NCBI GenBank assembly: GCA_009760855.2
Contig: WPIO01000120.1
Span: forward strand, 122,001-186,000
From: Cristatella mucedo
Taxonomy: Eukaryota; Bryozoa; Phylactolaemata; Cristatellidae
Direction of reading: 5' to 3'
DNA length: 64,000 bases
Below the pieces are notes generated by a model. It saw nothing but the letters and a program-made list of their open reading frames with translations. It was not told the DNA's origin and made no database searches. Every line of letters starts with the position of its first letter. Within the stretch, counting starts at the first letter, position 1. Below, piece by piece: positions 1-10,493 of this stretch. The position numbers and the translations under genes are program-made.

Positions 1-1300
1 AAATTATATTAAAACAACTGAAAGACACCCCTTGCTTGCTGCTAACTGCAAAGCAGACATGGCCATCCTTACGAAAACATACCACAAGCAACCAGTGCTG
101 CTGTATCTTAGCAGGCAGATGCAGCAGCTAAAGGTGAAACCAGACATTGCACCTAACAAAGCACATTAATTCGAATGCCGGGCATCAATTAGCACTCATC
201 GCCCAAGCCAGCCAGAGCTGTCTCAGCTCACCAGCATGCTTATGTAGCTCTGACGTCATGAGGGCCGATATGTGAGTGCAATGCTAAGATCTTGCAATGC
301 GCACACAGGGTGCTATCAGGTTTAAGAAGCTTGATGGCATAGGCAGTAATGTAAATGACTCAGCACGTGAAACTCAATCAATTGTCTATTTTCACTGTTC
401 ACAGCCCCTGATTTCTTGTCGCATAAAGAGTGCCAGCATGCTACTCAGACTGCTTATTAACTTTCAATAGCACGGCAGGTTTAAGAAGCCACTTGATGGG
501 GCTGGCGTGGGCAGTAATGTAAATAACTCGGCATGTGAATCAAGTGCCTATTTTTGCTGTTCAGAGCACCTGATTTGTCGTATAAGGTGCATTGCCGGCA
601 TGCTACTCAGACCGCTTATAAACTTTCAATAGCACAGCCCTCCAGGTCCTTAGAGACAGGACGGCACGGCTTATACAACACGATGCTGACGAGACCACGC
701 AGCTTTACAAGCGTGGCAGCAGCATCGATGACGTGGACAGGTACGATAGGAATAATAAATAAGGATAGCAGCTGGTATAGTAAATACACATCAGAGGGCC
801 AAACATGGAGGCATGGCTGCTGGAAAACTTACGATTAATTCTCAAGGAGTGAATCAGCACAGCATAACAACAAGAACTCTGTCCAACTCCTTACTTTTTC
901 ACGGAATCTGTGGTTAGGTGTTAGGTTATTTGTTAGCAAGGTTATGTGTTAGCTTTGCTATTTGGCAATGCTAGGTAGTGTGAAAGCTCCTTTTATTAGT
1001 GCACATCAGTCCCAAAATATCAGCTTGACAAAGCCTTCTACGTTTTGAAAGCTTACGCAGTAATGCCTAGCCTAATAGATGGAATAGTCATGGTAGAGGA
1101 ATCTCGAGGGTGTTGCATAACGATCAGCAAATTCGATTATCACCCAACTTTGGAAGAGCAGCCAACTCAAGCACCAGTGACTTGAGCCACATTTTCAATC
1201 GGCCTAAATCTAGGTATACAATCGCATTTGCATGCACTGCCGAGAAAAGATTTTGCACTGAAGCAAACATGAGCAAATGAGCACATCAGCAGCAACTCAC
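1..1300. other. Probable ABHD intron, no exon recognised
   Basis: Apart from the 318-635 tandem duplication I see no gene here. The next exon of the ABHD1/3-like gene should encode the DGGQ-LDW region of the hydrolase. I did not find it on the minus strand, so it probably lies beyond the left edge. Confidence 0.5.
318..635. repeat. Two-copy tandem duplication, unit about 158 bp
   Basis: Two adjacent units (318-473 and 477-635) share the same order of landmarks: a TTTAAGAAGC start, a GCAGTAATGTAAAT block, GCATGCTACTCAGAC, and a CTTTCAATAGCAC end. Scattered substitutions separate them, so the duplication is not fresh. It lies downstream of the last visible ABHD exon, so it is intronic or 3' to that gene. 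No coding potential was seen. Confidence 0.8.
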
Positions 1301-1467
1301 CTGTCATCAAAATTAATAGCAGGCTGGGATTTGACCAGTGAGGTTACTATCGTGCTTAGGCGACCTCCCCAGCACCAGGGAGTAGGCCAAAACTCTTGCT
1401 TTAGTGCTGGACACTTTTCCAGCAGCAGCTGTTTAAGAATACCATCTTTGCATGCCAGTAGCGGTTT
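1301..1467 (-). CDS. ABHD-like gene, coding exon 2
   Basis: The exon is bounded by acceptor TTGCAG (reading minus, just above 1,467) and a strong donor GTGAGT (just below 1,301). It encodes the PTPWCWGGR motif typical of ABHD1/3 proteins. It ends 2 nt into a codon. Confidence 0.88.
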
Positions 1468-2809
1468 CTGCAAGCCAATCAACATAGTGTCACTGAAACA
1501 ACTGTCGTGTGATCTTTCTAAATGTGCTCATGCTTCAGACACTGTGCATGCATGTTACCACCACCACCACAGGGGAGCTCCGTTAAGGCTTATGTAGAGT
1601 GTCTGGCAAAAGATTAAGTTCTCTTATGGTGCTGTAGAAATGAAGTATTTAAATATATCTATATAACCGATTGCCTTGCTTCCTTTCCAGCAGATGCCAA
1701 GTGCCTAGAGAGAGATTTTACTATTTTAGGGAGCTATGCTAATGTCTTATCATTACTTCATTACTTCTCACCGACCTGCACTGGCTTCCAGTCAGGCAAT
1801 GGATCGACTTCAAGGTTTTGTCGCTCACTTTTAGGTCACTTCATTCTTTGGCTCCAGCCTATCTCTCAGATCTACTCCCTCACCAGGCCAAGCATCGTAC
1901 CACCGGCTTTTCGGATTCCAACAGTTTACCAATACCTCGTACAAATCTCAAATCCTTTGGAGACCGTGCATTTAGTTCGTATGCTCTCAAAGCCTGGAAC
2001 TCACTCCCGACCTGCGGCAGAACAACTTGAAAACACCTATTTAGGACAGCATTTAGTCGGTCCCTGTGATTCGTCCTTCATGTGCTTATGCGTGCTGACA
2101 ATGTGCATGCTGCCACTAACCACATTTGCATGCTGACCCTGTGCATGTCACCCCTAACCATGTTATTCATGTTGTTAATCAAGCATGATATTACTCACTA
2201 TTCAGTCGCGTTTCCCTTTGCAGCAAATGCAAAGCGCCTAGAAAGAGAATGAGTTCTCTGAGGGCACTTTATCAAGTGCATTACTACTATTATTATTCTT
2301 ATTACCATTACTATCATCATTCCTAGATGACTAACAGCCAGGTGTATGTATTTTTCCTTATCCCAAACTGGCCCCTTAACTCTAACGTAACAGCTAGTGG
2401 TAGTGTCCTGTACTGCTCATTGTAGCATACAAGTTAACCATGGCCAGCTTCGAAAACCATGGAGCTCTACCATATTACGAATGCAAATGGAAAGAACTGC
2501 CGATATTTCCCCACACCATGGACCATTTGCTTTGCCATCTGCAATCGCAGCTCTTGCGTACAACTTAATCTGCTAATTATACAGAGAACCACATACTATT
2601 GCTAGATGAATGACAGACTAACAAACCAAATCAAAGCCGTTTTCCCATGGAGTTCTAGATGCGAGTATGCAGATCCTAGTAAATAAAGGCATAACAGATA
2701 CCTGTACAACAGCAGACAGAAGCTTATCTACAGAACTTATTCATTTAGTGCACTCAAAATTACAAGATTTAAACTAAAGATAATGTGTACATTAACTACC
2801 CTCTCTCTT

Positions 2810-2856
<47 letters not shown>

Positions 2857-4313
2857 CATCTCTTTCTCTTACTGTTTGTCTCTTTGTGTTGGTCCGATCT
2901 TTCATTCTTGGAAAGATCACTGTTTGTCTGTCTGATCTTTACTTGCACAGCATAACATACATCTAACCCCTTACACAACTATATGACTGGCAGACCTCAA
3001 TCAGTCCACTGCAAGTTCACATAAGAAAAGCATCTTTGGTAGTAATCAAGTAATCACATTCGTTGCCTGCATCATTAAGCACAAGAGGTGCACGTAAAAA
3101 AAAGAGACTAGCTCAATATTATTCGAAGTACTTGCTGGTCAGCCATCTGATGCCCACAAACCACTCTCACTTTATTGAACACACGCAACCGTGCTGTACA
3201 ATAGATTTATTTAAAAAAATAGGAAAGCAGAACGTGTGTTTGTGTGTGTGTCTCCGTCTGTAACTCGATAAAGACTACGAGGTTGTTATGAAGGACAGTT
3301 TTGTATGTCGCACTCAAAGAATAAGTGGCTTTCGGTACGCATTCGGTAGCCAACGTGATTTTACAAGTCTGAAAGTCAAATGCATGCTACTACTTGTGGC
3401 ACTCATTCAACTTTTTGAGAAGAACTACTGGCCATGCTGGCTATCATAGAACTGATAGCAGTTGTGAAAAATTATAGCCTGCAGCTGTGATGCGCAGGTT
3501 TTCTATTCTAGTGCAGAAAATGTAAGCAAAAGATGCCCAAGTGAGAAAGGTATGCAACTCAAAGCACGAGGTGACGAAAGTTAACAGCTAAGAAAGTAGT
3601 ATTGCCATGGCAACAACAAAAATTCAGCATGGTGGGTACGAGGGCATGAGGATTTTAGGACACCAGAGGTGGAAGCTTTTCTTGCAAGCCTGAGGGCATG
3701 GCAGTGAAAATAGCAAGGCAAGCCAGAACGAAAGCTCTTACCTCTGACCTCGCTAGAGAGCCCTGGCTGTGTAACAACCGTAGGATCGGTGTGCAGCAAC
3801 AAAGCGAATGCGCCTAATCAAACATATCAAAATCCATCACTAACTATTCTGAGCGGCACACTAAGTGACATAGCTACTGATAGGCAATACCAATTTTACT
3901 TAACTAGATAATTGGGGTGCAGTAGCTGTACACTGAAACTGCAAGGGTAGGTGTGACTGCTACTAGCTATGGCTGCTCACTACGGCCCTCTATGAGTAGC
4001 TTGTGCTGCTTGGCTAACGCCTAAGCTACATATCTGTCCCATGAATCGCCCAAACTCACTCGAGCTTTACGTTAACGAGGTAGTATTTAGTAATGCCAGG
4101 GTCCTGTAGATATATCCCAAACTGCGTATAAGAGACAGCAGCAAACACGAATGCACGCACGAATGTCATTCTGGAAAGGGGTGCTGCTAACCTTACCTTC
4201 ACGATTGATCGAACATAGTAATAGACGTACGCCGCCCCAAAACCGGCAGCGAGCGCCAACTGGGCAGAAACGCTACTGACGCTAAGCCAGCCTAGCGATC
4301 CCCAGAGAAGCAT
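1301..4313 (-). CDS. ABHD1/ABHD3-like alpha/beta-hydrolase, 5' two coding exons (partial)
   Basis: Exon 1 is 4,197-4,313 (39 codons, ATG at 4,313) and exon 2 is 1,301-1,467 (55 codons plus 2 nt). Exon 1 has a hydrophobic N-terminal segment (about residues 8-33, ending YVYYYVRSIVK), which fits the signal-anchor of this membrane hydrolase family. Exon 2 has the family block running from KPLLACKDG through CPALKQEFWPTPWCWGGR to VTSLVKSQPAI. This matches the region before the alpha/beta fold in ABHD1/ABHD3/EMB8-type proteins. Both exon 1 ends and the exon 2 start are in phase 0. Splice sites are GTAAGG, CAG and GTGAGT. The catalytic Ser-Asp-His triad lies in later exons outside the window. Family members act on membrane phospholipids; ABHD1 versus ABHD3 is not resolved. 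Confidence 0.85.
1571..1665 (+). repeat. SINE family A tail fragment
   Basis: This piece contains GATTAAGTTCTCTTATGGTGC followed by an AT-rich end, as in the 3' half of the SINE copies at 19,265 and 39,238. The tRNA-like head is eroded. It lies in intron 1 of the ABHD-like gene. Confidence 0.5.
1740..2312 (+). mobile_element. LINE family 1 (CR1/L2-like) 3' end
   Basis: A degraded ORF2 C-terminus is readable: an HWLPVRQ-like motif near 1,785, then SLHSLAPAYLSDLLPHQAK, then ALKAWNSLP. The 3' tail has CGCCTAGAAAGAGAATGAG, ATCAAGTGCATTA, and a TTA-rich end at about 2,280-2,310. The frame ends early after WNSLP. 5'-truncated and dead, inside intron 1 of the ABHD-like gene. Confidence 0.85.
2803..2854. 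repeat. (TC)n(TA)n compound microsatellite
   Basis: A run of CT dinucleotides passes directly into TA dinucleotides. Confidence 0.95.
3262..3400 (-). mobile_element. LINE family 2 3' tail fragment
   Basis: On the minus strand the GTTGGCTACCGAATGCGTACC-like block is followed by the GAAAGCCACTTA block. This matches the tail of the LINE copies at 21,250, 27,075 and 28,640. Confidence 0.6.
4197..4313 (-). CDS. ABHD-like gene, coding exon 1 with membrane anchor
   Basis: The exon is 39 codons from ATG to donor GTAAGG. The open frame continues past the donor to 4,056, but splicing at GTAAGG joins in frame to exon 2, so the extension is intron. The peptide is dominated by A/L/V/G/Y residues, consistent with one transmembrane helix. 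Confidence 0.82.
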
Positions 4314-5519
4314 GGTGCAACTGAGCGAAGTTCAAGGCTACAGCTTCGAGTAACATTCAGCGAGACTGTCAGCCAACCAGCGAGCTGCACCGTGAAACCG
4401 TTCACTTGTCAATACCGTCCAGATCCCGACAAGGCGGGTCAGGCGTGACTGGAGAGGGTGTGGGCCACACCCCAACTGTCCCACCGGACGTCGACTTTTT
4501 TCAGGTGACCTTGGGTAAGGTAACTTCATAGATATATAGTCGACGATCTACTTGCTGAGTGGTTTATTCAAACCAATAGACCACGAACACACGTAGGGGC
4601 TAATATCTTAATATTCTACAGTTGATTTAAAAGTAAATCTGCAGGCCTTCAAGACTGCCACTGCGTGCTTTGAAGCAAGAGAATTTTTTGCAATAACTTT
4701 ATGTTTGTTATTCAGTGCACGATTTGCTAGTTATGGGCACCCAGATGCAGCAGCCTGCAGGCATTTTATGCACAATCTCCCTCAAAACCATAAGAACTTG
4801 CAGAAAAAATATTTTGGCTAGAAACAACAGCTACAAGAAAGTTTTGAAATTGTATTGAAGAACTTGAAAGTACGGCACGAGGCGCAATAATTGAGATGCC
4901 ATTGGCATCGAGGCTGCAGGATGGCAACGCGGCGCTGTAGCATTATATTCCCAGCAAGTGTTGCGGAGTATTTTTTTTAGAGGATCTTGAAATGCTTGGC
5001 TTACCTATACTGCCGACTAGCCGTCAATGCCTATCAAGAGCATTTAAGCTGGGCGGAAGCGAGGGGGCTGGTCTTTCCTCACAGCTTTCGTCGGAAGTGC
5101 CGCGCATGGCTCTCCAATGCCCCCAACAATAGCTGCTTTTAATCCTGACCTTTCTGCCAATTGTATACCGCCCTAGTTCCTATTTTCTATTTTCCTATTT
5201 CGAGCGGCTTCCTGGAAAATGCTACCGCGCCAGTGGAGCGGATCTAGGATTAGTCGCGCCACATCCATGGTGCATAGATTATTGGTCTACTTGTCTCTCC
5301 GGTTGACAGACCGTTGCCCCAAAGCCTGAAATAAGAATTTCTGCTCCGACAAACTTTCGTTTGCACTGTGAAGTGAAATTATTCCACGGCGTGTAACAAA
5401 AGAGTTTATCTCAAGCGCGACCTCGTGTGGACAAATTTGATGCAATTATGCGAGCAGGAAACGCCGACCGCCCAGTGGCCCGACGACGGTAGCAAATAAC
5501 TCGAAACCACAATACATAT
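4314..5519. promoter_or_regulatory. Presumed upstream region of the ABHD-like gene
   Basis: This is the stretch immediately 5' of the ABHD-like ATG on the minus strand. The first 200 bases are GC-richer than their surroundings, but I see no clear TATA box or initiator. From about 4,560 to 5,519 I see no gene and no named repeat. Confidence 0.35.
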
Positions 5520-5627
5520 TGTAGCACCGCGCTAGCCTTGGCTTAATTTTAGCACGAATAAGAACTGTTCGGCGTACGAAATGCTCGTTTGTCCTGGAGC
5601 AGTGAGCCAAAGAGGAACAACAGTGTC

Positions 5628-5661
5628 GAGAGAGAGAGAGAAAAAGAGAGAGAGAGAGAGC
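5628..5661. repeat. (GA)n microsatellite in LTR
   Basis: Imperfect GA repeat within the U3-like part of LTR copy i. Confidence 0.9.
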
Positions 5662-6019
5662 AAGAGATTAAGAGAAAGCCAGAAAGCTCTCAAACCAGCG
5701 GTAGTGTTTCGGCCTTGAGAATTGGTCTGCTACCCGTGGGAGAGGCTGATTGATGTTGACTGACCTGTCTACCTCATCCATAACTCTGTCCAAAAAGAAT
5801 CGTCTGGAACCTTTACGGCATTCGAGCTTGACTGGGTTGCCCATTCGGCCGCCGAGCGACGGTATTAATTCCTTACCACAATAGCTCACTGTGCCTGGCT
5901 CAATACCGCTCAGTTCTTGCCCCGCTGTCTCAGCTAGGTATTTAAGAGTCAAGCGACACTCGCTCCAGGTCATTTGTTTGGCTCCTGCTCTCTATCTATC
6001 TGTCTGTCTGTCTGTCTGC

Positions 6020-6136
<117 letters not shown>

Positions 6137-6474
6137 ACCTCGTTTCGACGCCGTCACCGGTAGTTACCGGACTCGTGTTTCTGAAAGCGAGCTAGAAGGA
6201 CGGGCGGTTCGCGGGCGAATGACGGGACAGGACGAAGCAGCTCCAGGAGGATTCGGCTGACGCCGCCGAATACGGTAATAAAGCGCCCGAGCTCGCATTT
6301 TCTATTTCTTGTGTGTTTTGAGTGTGCACTCGCACGCGATCCCGGCATAGGGATTTGCCGATGCGAACTAGAAGTAGTTCGGTATGGCATGTGAGATATT
6401 TTGGTGGTTCGGGCTCCTCTGCTTATTTGGGTCGTTCCCACTTGAGACGCAGGTGATGTTGTATGACAGTGGCT

Positions 6475-6790
6475 CTGGCGGCGGCTGATCTAGTGGAAAC
6501 TCACGGAGGCACGGCGGACGCACGTGCGCCGTAAATGAGGTTCTCCTTTGTTACTTTCTACGGGCTCATATATGAGAGCTCGATCAATCGCAGTAGACGA
6601 CACGAAATACAACCTACATTAGTGGCCTGTTGCTTCGCTGCTTAAATGGCATAACTATTGGCCACAGGTGAGGCACGTGCATCAGAGTCGGGCGCTTCGC
6701 TAATCACAGCAGAAGCCGCTGGCGCACTCAACAGTAGCTTAAGTGCGTAGACGTGTTTCCTTCGCAAGATTGCTCGAGATAATATTGCCT
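6475..6790 (+). mobile_element. Repeat D, copy 1, inserted in LTR copy i
   Basis: It shares a block of about 190 bp with 58,420-58,610: TATACGAGAGCT-like start, AGACGACA(T/C)GAAATA, CATTAGTGGCCTG, GGTCACAGGTGAGGC, GCGCTTCGCTAAT, GCAGAAGCCGC. No coding region is visible. The ends and class are not determined. Confidence 0.65.
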
Positions 6791-7703
6791 TCATGGCGGA
6801 AGCGGAGCCCTTGTTCTCCAATCAGTGTCTATTCTCCGGTTCGGGCTCCTCCGTCTTATTTGGGTGGTTCCCCACATTAGACGTGGGTATCCTAAGTGTG
6901 GGGACGTATTTCCCTCGCTTGAGCTTTTGAGGGCCTTCGAGGGGTGTGGATATTTGAGCTAAACGCCCAACGACATTGTGCGCTTGTGAATAAAGCTCAG
7001 TAAATTCGCCCATTTCGGTGTGTCTCTCGTTCTGGTTTGTAGCTTGACATTCTCTGAGCGGCAGGTACGCGATACCGCACAGAACACCGACGTTTATTCA
7101 CACGGACGCCGCAACGGGCCAGTACGCGACTGCTACGCCCGGCATCCTTAGCCTAACTCCCCGGACCTTTTCCGCCCGTTACTTGTATACCACTGGCATA
7201 AATCGCAACAGCCCATAATCCAACGACAGTGTTATAATCTGAAAATAGCCACATCCCCCCTTGGTCACAAGATCAAATGGGGGAACATAAAGCACGGCAT
7301 TACAACTGTAGCGCTCTGTTGGCCTTGGCTGAATTTTAGCACGAAAAAAAGCTGTTCGGAGGCGGGCTAGAACTCCTTTGTCCTGGAGCAGTGAGCCAGA
7401 GAGGAGCGTCAGTGCGGTTAGAGAGCAAGAGCTTAGGAGCAAGCCAGGAAGCTCTCTGACCAGCGGTGGCGATTCGGCCTTTAGAATTGGTCCGAAACCC
7501 GCGGGAGCTGCTGATTGATGTTGGCTGGCCTGTCAACCTCCGCCATCACTCTGTCCAAAAAGAATCGTCTGGAACCCATTCGCCATTCAAACTGGACAGA
7601 GGGGACATACCAGTGGCCTAGTGCCGGTATTAGTTCCTTACCGTAATGGGCCCTGGTGTCGGGCCCAATACCACTAAGCTCTTGCCCCATTGTCTCAGCT
7701 AAG

Positions 7704-7711
7704 TATTTAAG
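7704..7711 (+). promoter_or_regulatory. TATA-like box of LTR
   Basis: TATTTAAG sits in a block conserved among LTR copies (for example 5,938). Confidence 0.55.
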
Positions 7712-8090
7712 AGTCGAGCGACGCTCGCTCTGGGTCTTTTGCCTCGTGTCTTTAGTCTTTGGTCCGGCTTCGACGCCGTCGGACTCGTTTCTCTGAAAGC
7801 GAGGGAGGAGGGTGGGCTATCCGCCGACGATGGACGGAACAGGACAAGACAGCGCTAGGAAGTTTCGGTGGACTCCACCGAATACGGTCGTATCGCGCCC
7901 GAGCTGACATTCTGTGTTTCTTTTGTGTTTTGTGTGGGCGTGCTAGCACGTGATCTTGGCATAGGGATTTGCCGGTGCGATCTAGGCAGTGGTTGACGTG
8001 TGTGGAGGCCTAGTTCTACGGTTAGCGTTTAGGCTCCAGTTTGAGCTCCGTTTATTTGGGTCGTTCCCCAATATAGATGTAAGTAGTGTA

Positions 8091-8375
8091 AGTGTGGAGA
8101 CGTGTTTCCTCCGCAGGAGTGCTTGAGTTGGCGTGTGTGGAGTATTCCTGCCGCACTAGGGAAACCGAGTTCTAGTTCTCTGGTTAGGGTTTAGGCTCCG
8201 GTTCGCGCTTCAGTGTGGAGAAGTATTCCCTCCGCAAGAGTGCTTAAGTTGGGGTGTTTGGGGTATCCTTCCGCACAGGTGGAAACAAAGTCCTAGTTCT
8301 CCGGATAGGGTTTAGGCTCCGGTTCGCGCTCAGTGTGGAGAAGTATTCCCTCCGCAAGAGTGTTGGTACTGTTAA
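8091..8375 (+). repeat. Tandem repeat inside LTR, 120-bp unit, 2.4 copies
   Basis: The units start at 8,091, 8,212 and 8,332 with AGTGTGGAGA and run through CTCCGCA(A/G)GAGTGCTT to GGCTCCGGTTCGCGCT. The copy at 33,131-34,068 has only one such unit, which partly explains the length difference. Confidence 0.85.
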
Positions 8376-8437
8376 GAACGTGCGAGGAGTTTGGAGATAA
8401 AGCTGAACTTGATGCGCAGCGACTTTGTACACTTACG

Positions 8438-8443
8438 AATAAA
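8438..8443 (+). promoter_or_regulatory. LTR polyadenylation signal AATAAA
   Basis: AATAAA follows the conserved CTTACG block, with the equivalent GAATAAAGCTCAG in copy i at about 6,989. It would mark the R/U5 region. Confidence 0.6.
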
Positions 8444-8663
8444 GTTCAGTAAAATCCCCAATGTGCGTGTCTCGCTTTCCAATTCACGCCGCGGACTCAC
8501 GACCCCGTTTAGTAACCGTAAGCAGGTCGGCGCCAGAAACGCTCGTTTCGTGGCGGCCAGCTTATTGCGCGTAGGCGCGCACCGAACGGCCGTAGGCGCA
8601 AGGCTACGCCGCCAGGTAAGCGGCAGGTCAAGCCTACCTCGCCGAGCCTTCGGCCTTACATTT

Positions 8664-8681
8664 TGGCGCCCGAACGGGGAC
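8664..8681 (+). other. Primer binding site, tRNA-Lys type
   Basis: TGGCGCCCGAACGGGGAC lies 3 nt after the LTR end. It differs at one base from the well-known 18-nt PBS complementary to the 3' end of animal tRNA-Lys. This identifies the direction and 5' boundary of the internal region. Confidence 0.9.
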
Positions 8682-8857
8682 TTGTCAATTTGCAGGTACG
8701 ATCCTAGCACGAGAAATTCCGCAGGAGGTGGCTTGCTTGAGTAGGTCTCCTGATTTAGACTTGTAGGCGTGTAAATTGGATCGTCAAAAGAGTGTAGTTT
8801 TAACGTGAGAGGTAGGGACATTTTCTGAACTAGTAAGGTGAACCTCCCCCCCCCGAG

Positions 8858-8978
8858 ATGAGCAATTCTCATCAGGCCGTAGTGGGTGGGAGTAGCGAGG
8901 CAGCAGGCGCTGGGGAAGCACCTGAAACTGCTATGGTAGCTGGACGCGTGCAGCAGATGGTAGAAATCGCACAGCTGA
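8858..8978 (+). pseudogene. Start of LTR-element gag, cut after about 40 codons
   Basis: An ATG at 8,858, about 180 nt after the PBS, opens a Ser/Gly/Ala-rich peptide that includes RVQQMVEIAQL. Element-derived reading is broken at about 8,978, where inverted LTR sequence begins. The open frame to 9,358 is therefore a chimera with antisense LTR. Position after the PBS supports gag; no gag domain is complete. Confidence 0.6.
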
Positions 8979-9634
8979 AAGCTAGCGCGAACACACAAAA
9001 CACGAAAGAACACAAAATGCCAGCTCGGGCGCGATACGACCGTGTTCGGTGGAGTCCACCGAATCCTCCTAGCGCTGTCTTGTCCTGTTCCGTCCATCGT
9101 CGGCGGACAGCCCGCGCTCCTCCCTCGCTTTCAGAGAACGAGTCCGACGGCGTCGAAGCGCGGAGCCGGACCAAAGACAGAAGACCAAAAGACCAAGGAC
9201 AAAAGACCCAGAGCGAGCGTCACATGACTCTTAAATACTTGGCTGAGACAATGGGGCAAGAGCTTAGTGGCATTGGGCCCGACACCAGGGCCCACTACGG
9301 TCAGGAATTAATACCGGTACTAGGCCACTGGAAGGGCACCTCTGTCCAGCTTGAATAACGAATGGGTTTCAGACGATTCTTTTTGGACAGAGTGATGGCG
9401 AAGGTTGACAGGCCAGCCAACATCAATCAGCAGCTCCCGTGGGTTTCGGACCAATTCTAAAGGCCGAATCGCCACCGCTGGTCAGAGAGCTTCCTGGCTT
9501 GCTCCTAAGCTCTTGCTCTCTAACTGAACTGACGCTTCTCTCTGGCTCACTGCTCCAGGACAAAGGAGTTCTAGCCCGCCTCCGAACAGCTTTTGTTCGT
9601 GCTAAAATTCAGCCAAGGCCAGCAGGGCGCTACA
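8978..9634 (-). mobile_element. LTR copy iii (5' part of LTR, inverted)
   Basis: Reading minus from 9,634, it starts TGTAGCGCCCTGCTGGCC and follows the LTR consensus through the CAAAAAGAATCGTCTG block and the CACCGAA block. It stops at about 8,978 in a GCTAGC-containing stretch, where it is joined head-to-head to the plus-strand element. Copies ii and iii share extensive sequence, so 7,307-9,634 can fold back. Confidence 0.85.
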
Positions 9635-9639
9635 AAACA

Positions 9640-10493
9640 GTGCAATAATAATACATGCCGCCCTGACCTGCTTTTTCATCTAGCATGAGGCTAGGTAACG
9701 GCCGCCCGGACTAGGCAAATGAAAGCACAGCCCTTGCTAAGAGGCCGGCTATGTATGGCAGGAGCTTTGCCGCATCGCCAAGTTATGCAGCTTTTTACCG
9801 CACCACCAGTCTCCAATGTCGCACCAGTCTCTACTACCGCACGGGGTTGCCGGACTTGGGCCCTATCGCTGGCCACTGTCTTCTGAACTCTAACCGGTGT
9901 CACCTCTCTCATCGCCCGTGAGGCAGATGCATCGAGCCTCGGTTCCTGTACGACTACCTTTATCAGCTCCGTCGGCCACCCCCTCGCCAATGCCACCGGC
10001 CTCTGGGCGTACAACCTGTCGCGCCTCCTCGACGGGCGTCTCGCTCACGTCTTCTGCTGGGCCATCGCGCGTCTCCGCCACCAGTAGTTTGGAAACCGAG
10101 GCGACCGCAATGTGCGCCACCATCTGTTGCTGCCACACCTCGGTCTTCGCCTCCGACAGCTCGGCAAGCATCTCGTGCGCCTTCTCGGCGAGAGTCTCAC
10201 CTGCCTCCTTAGCGGGCGCTTCACGAACTTCCACCGACGCTATCGCTTCACTCCGTGCCGCCGTCACCTCAGCGACCATTAGCTCCGATTCGCTGCCCAC
10301 CGGCGCCATCTCGCTCCCTACCAGTGCTTTCCCAGCTGCCGCCACCTCTCTGGCAAAAAAGGCCGTCTCTCTGCCAGATGCTGCCTTCGCTCTGCCGTAC
10401 GCTATCGTCTCGCTGCTGGACGCTGCCGCCTCTCTTCCGGACGCTGCTGCTTCTGTGCCGGACACTGCCGTCTCTGTGCAGGATGCCTCCACG
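9640..10493 (-). pseudogene. Ala/Glu-rich internal region of LTR element, gag-like
   Basis: Minus-strand frames (9,890-10,576, then 9,691-10,014 in another frame) encode a low-complexity Ala/Glu/Ser protein. It has a short repeating pattern of about 7 residues (TEAAASG, REAAASS, RETAFFA...). It includes EVWQQQMVAHIAV, which resembles RVQQMVEIAQL of the gag start at 8,858. It sits between two minus-oriented LTR pieces (copies iv and iii). This is inferred to be an internally shrunken element, and identity as gag is tentative. The first 30 codons of the longer frame are LTR sequence. Confidence 0.45.

Larger units (their letters stand above)
2313..4196. other. Remainder of ABHD intron 1
   Basis: There is no exon-like conserved peptide here. 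It contains a (TC)n(TA)n microsatellite at 2,803-2,854 and an antisense LINE family 2 tail at about 3,262-3,400. The short open frames at 3,063 and 3,581 have no recognisable motif. Confidence 0.55.
7307..8660 (+). mobile_element. 5' LTR of LTR retrotransposon (copy ii), 1,354 bp
   Basis: The LTR starts TGTAGCGC and ends GGCCTTACA, a TG...CA terminus extended to TGTA...TACA. It contains a TATA-like TATTTAAG (7,704-7,711), so U3 is about 7,307-7,703, and a poly(A) signal AATAAA (8,438-8,443). A primer binding site follows directly, so this is a real 5' LTR. Length is inflated by a 120-bp internal tandem repeat (8,091-8,375). LTR position and PBS fit a vertebrate-retrovirus or Ty3-like layout, but no pol is present to classify it. 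Confidence 0.88.

Noticed and set aside
4056-4196. Extension of the ABHD first exon frame to 4,056
   Set aside because: A good GTAAGG donor at 4,196 gives an in-phase join to the conserved exon 2. The extension has no family similarity.
8372-9097. 241-aa minus-strand open frame
   Set aside because: It lies antisense to the LTR, PBS and gag start; no motif.
8858-9358. Single 166-aa plus-strand protein
   Set aside because: Only the first 40 codons are internal LTR-element sequence. The rest reads through inverted LTR DNA, so it is a chimera.
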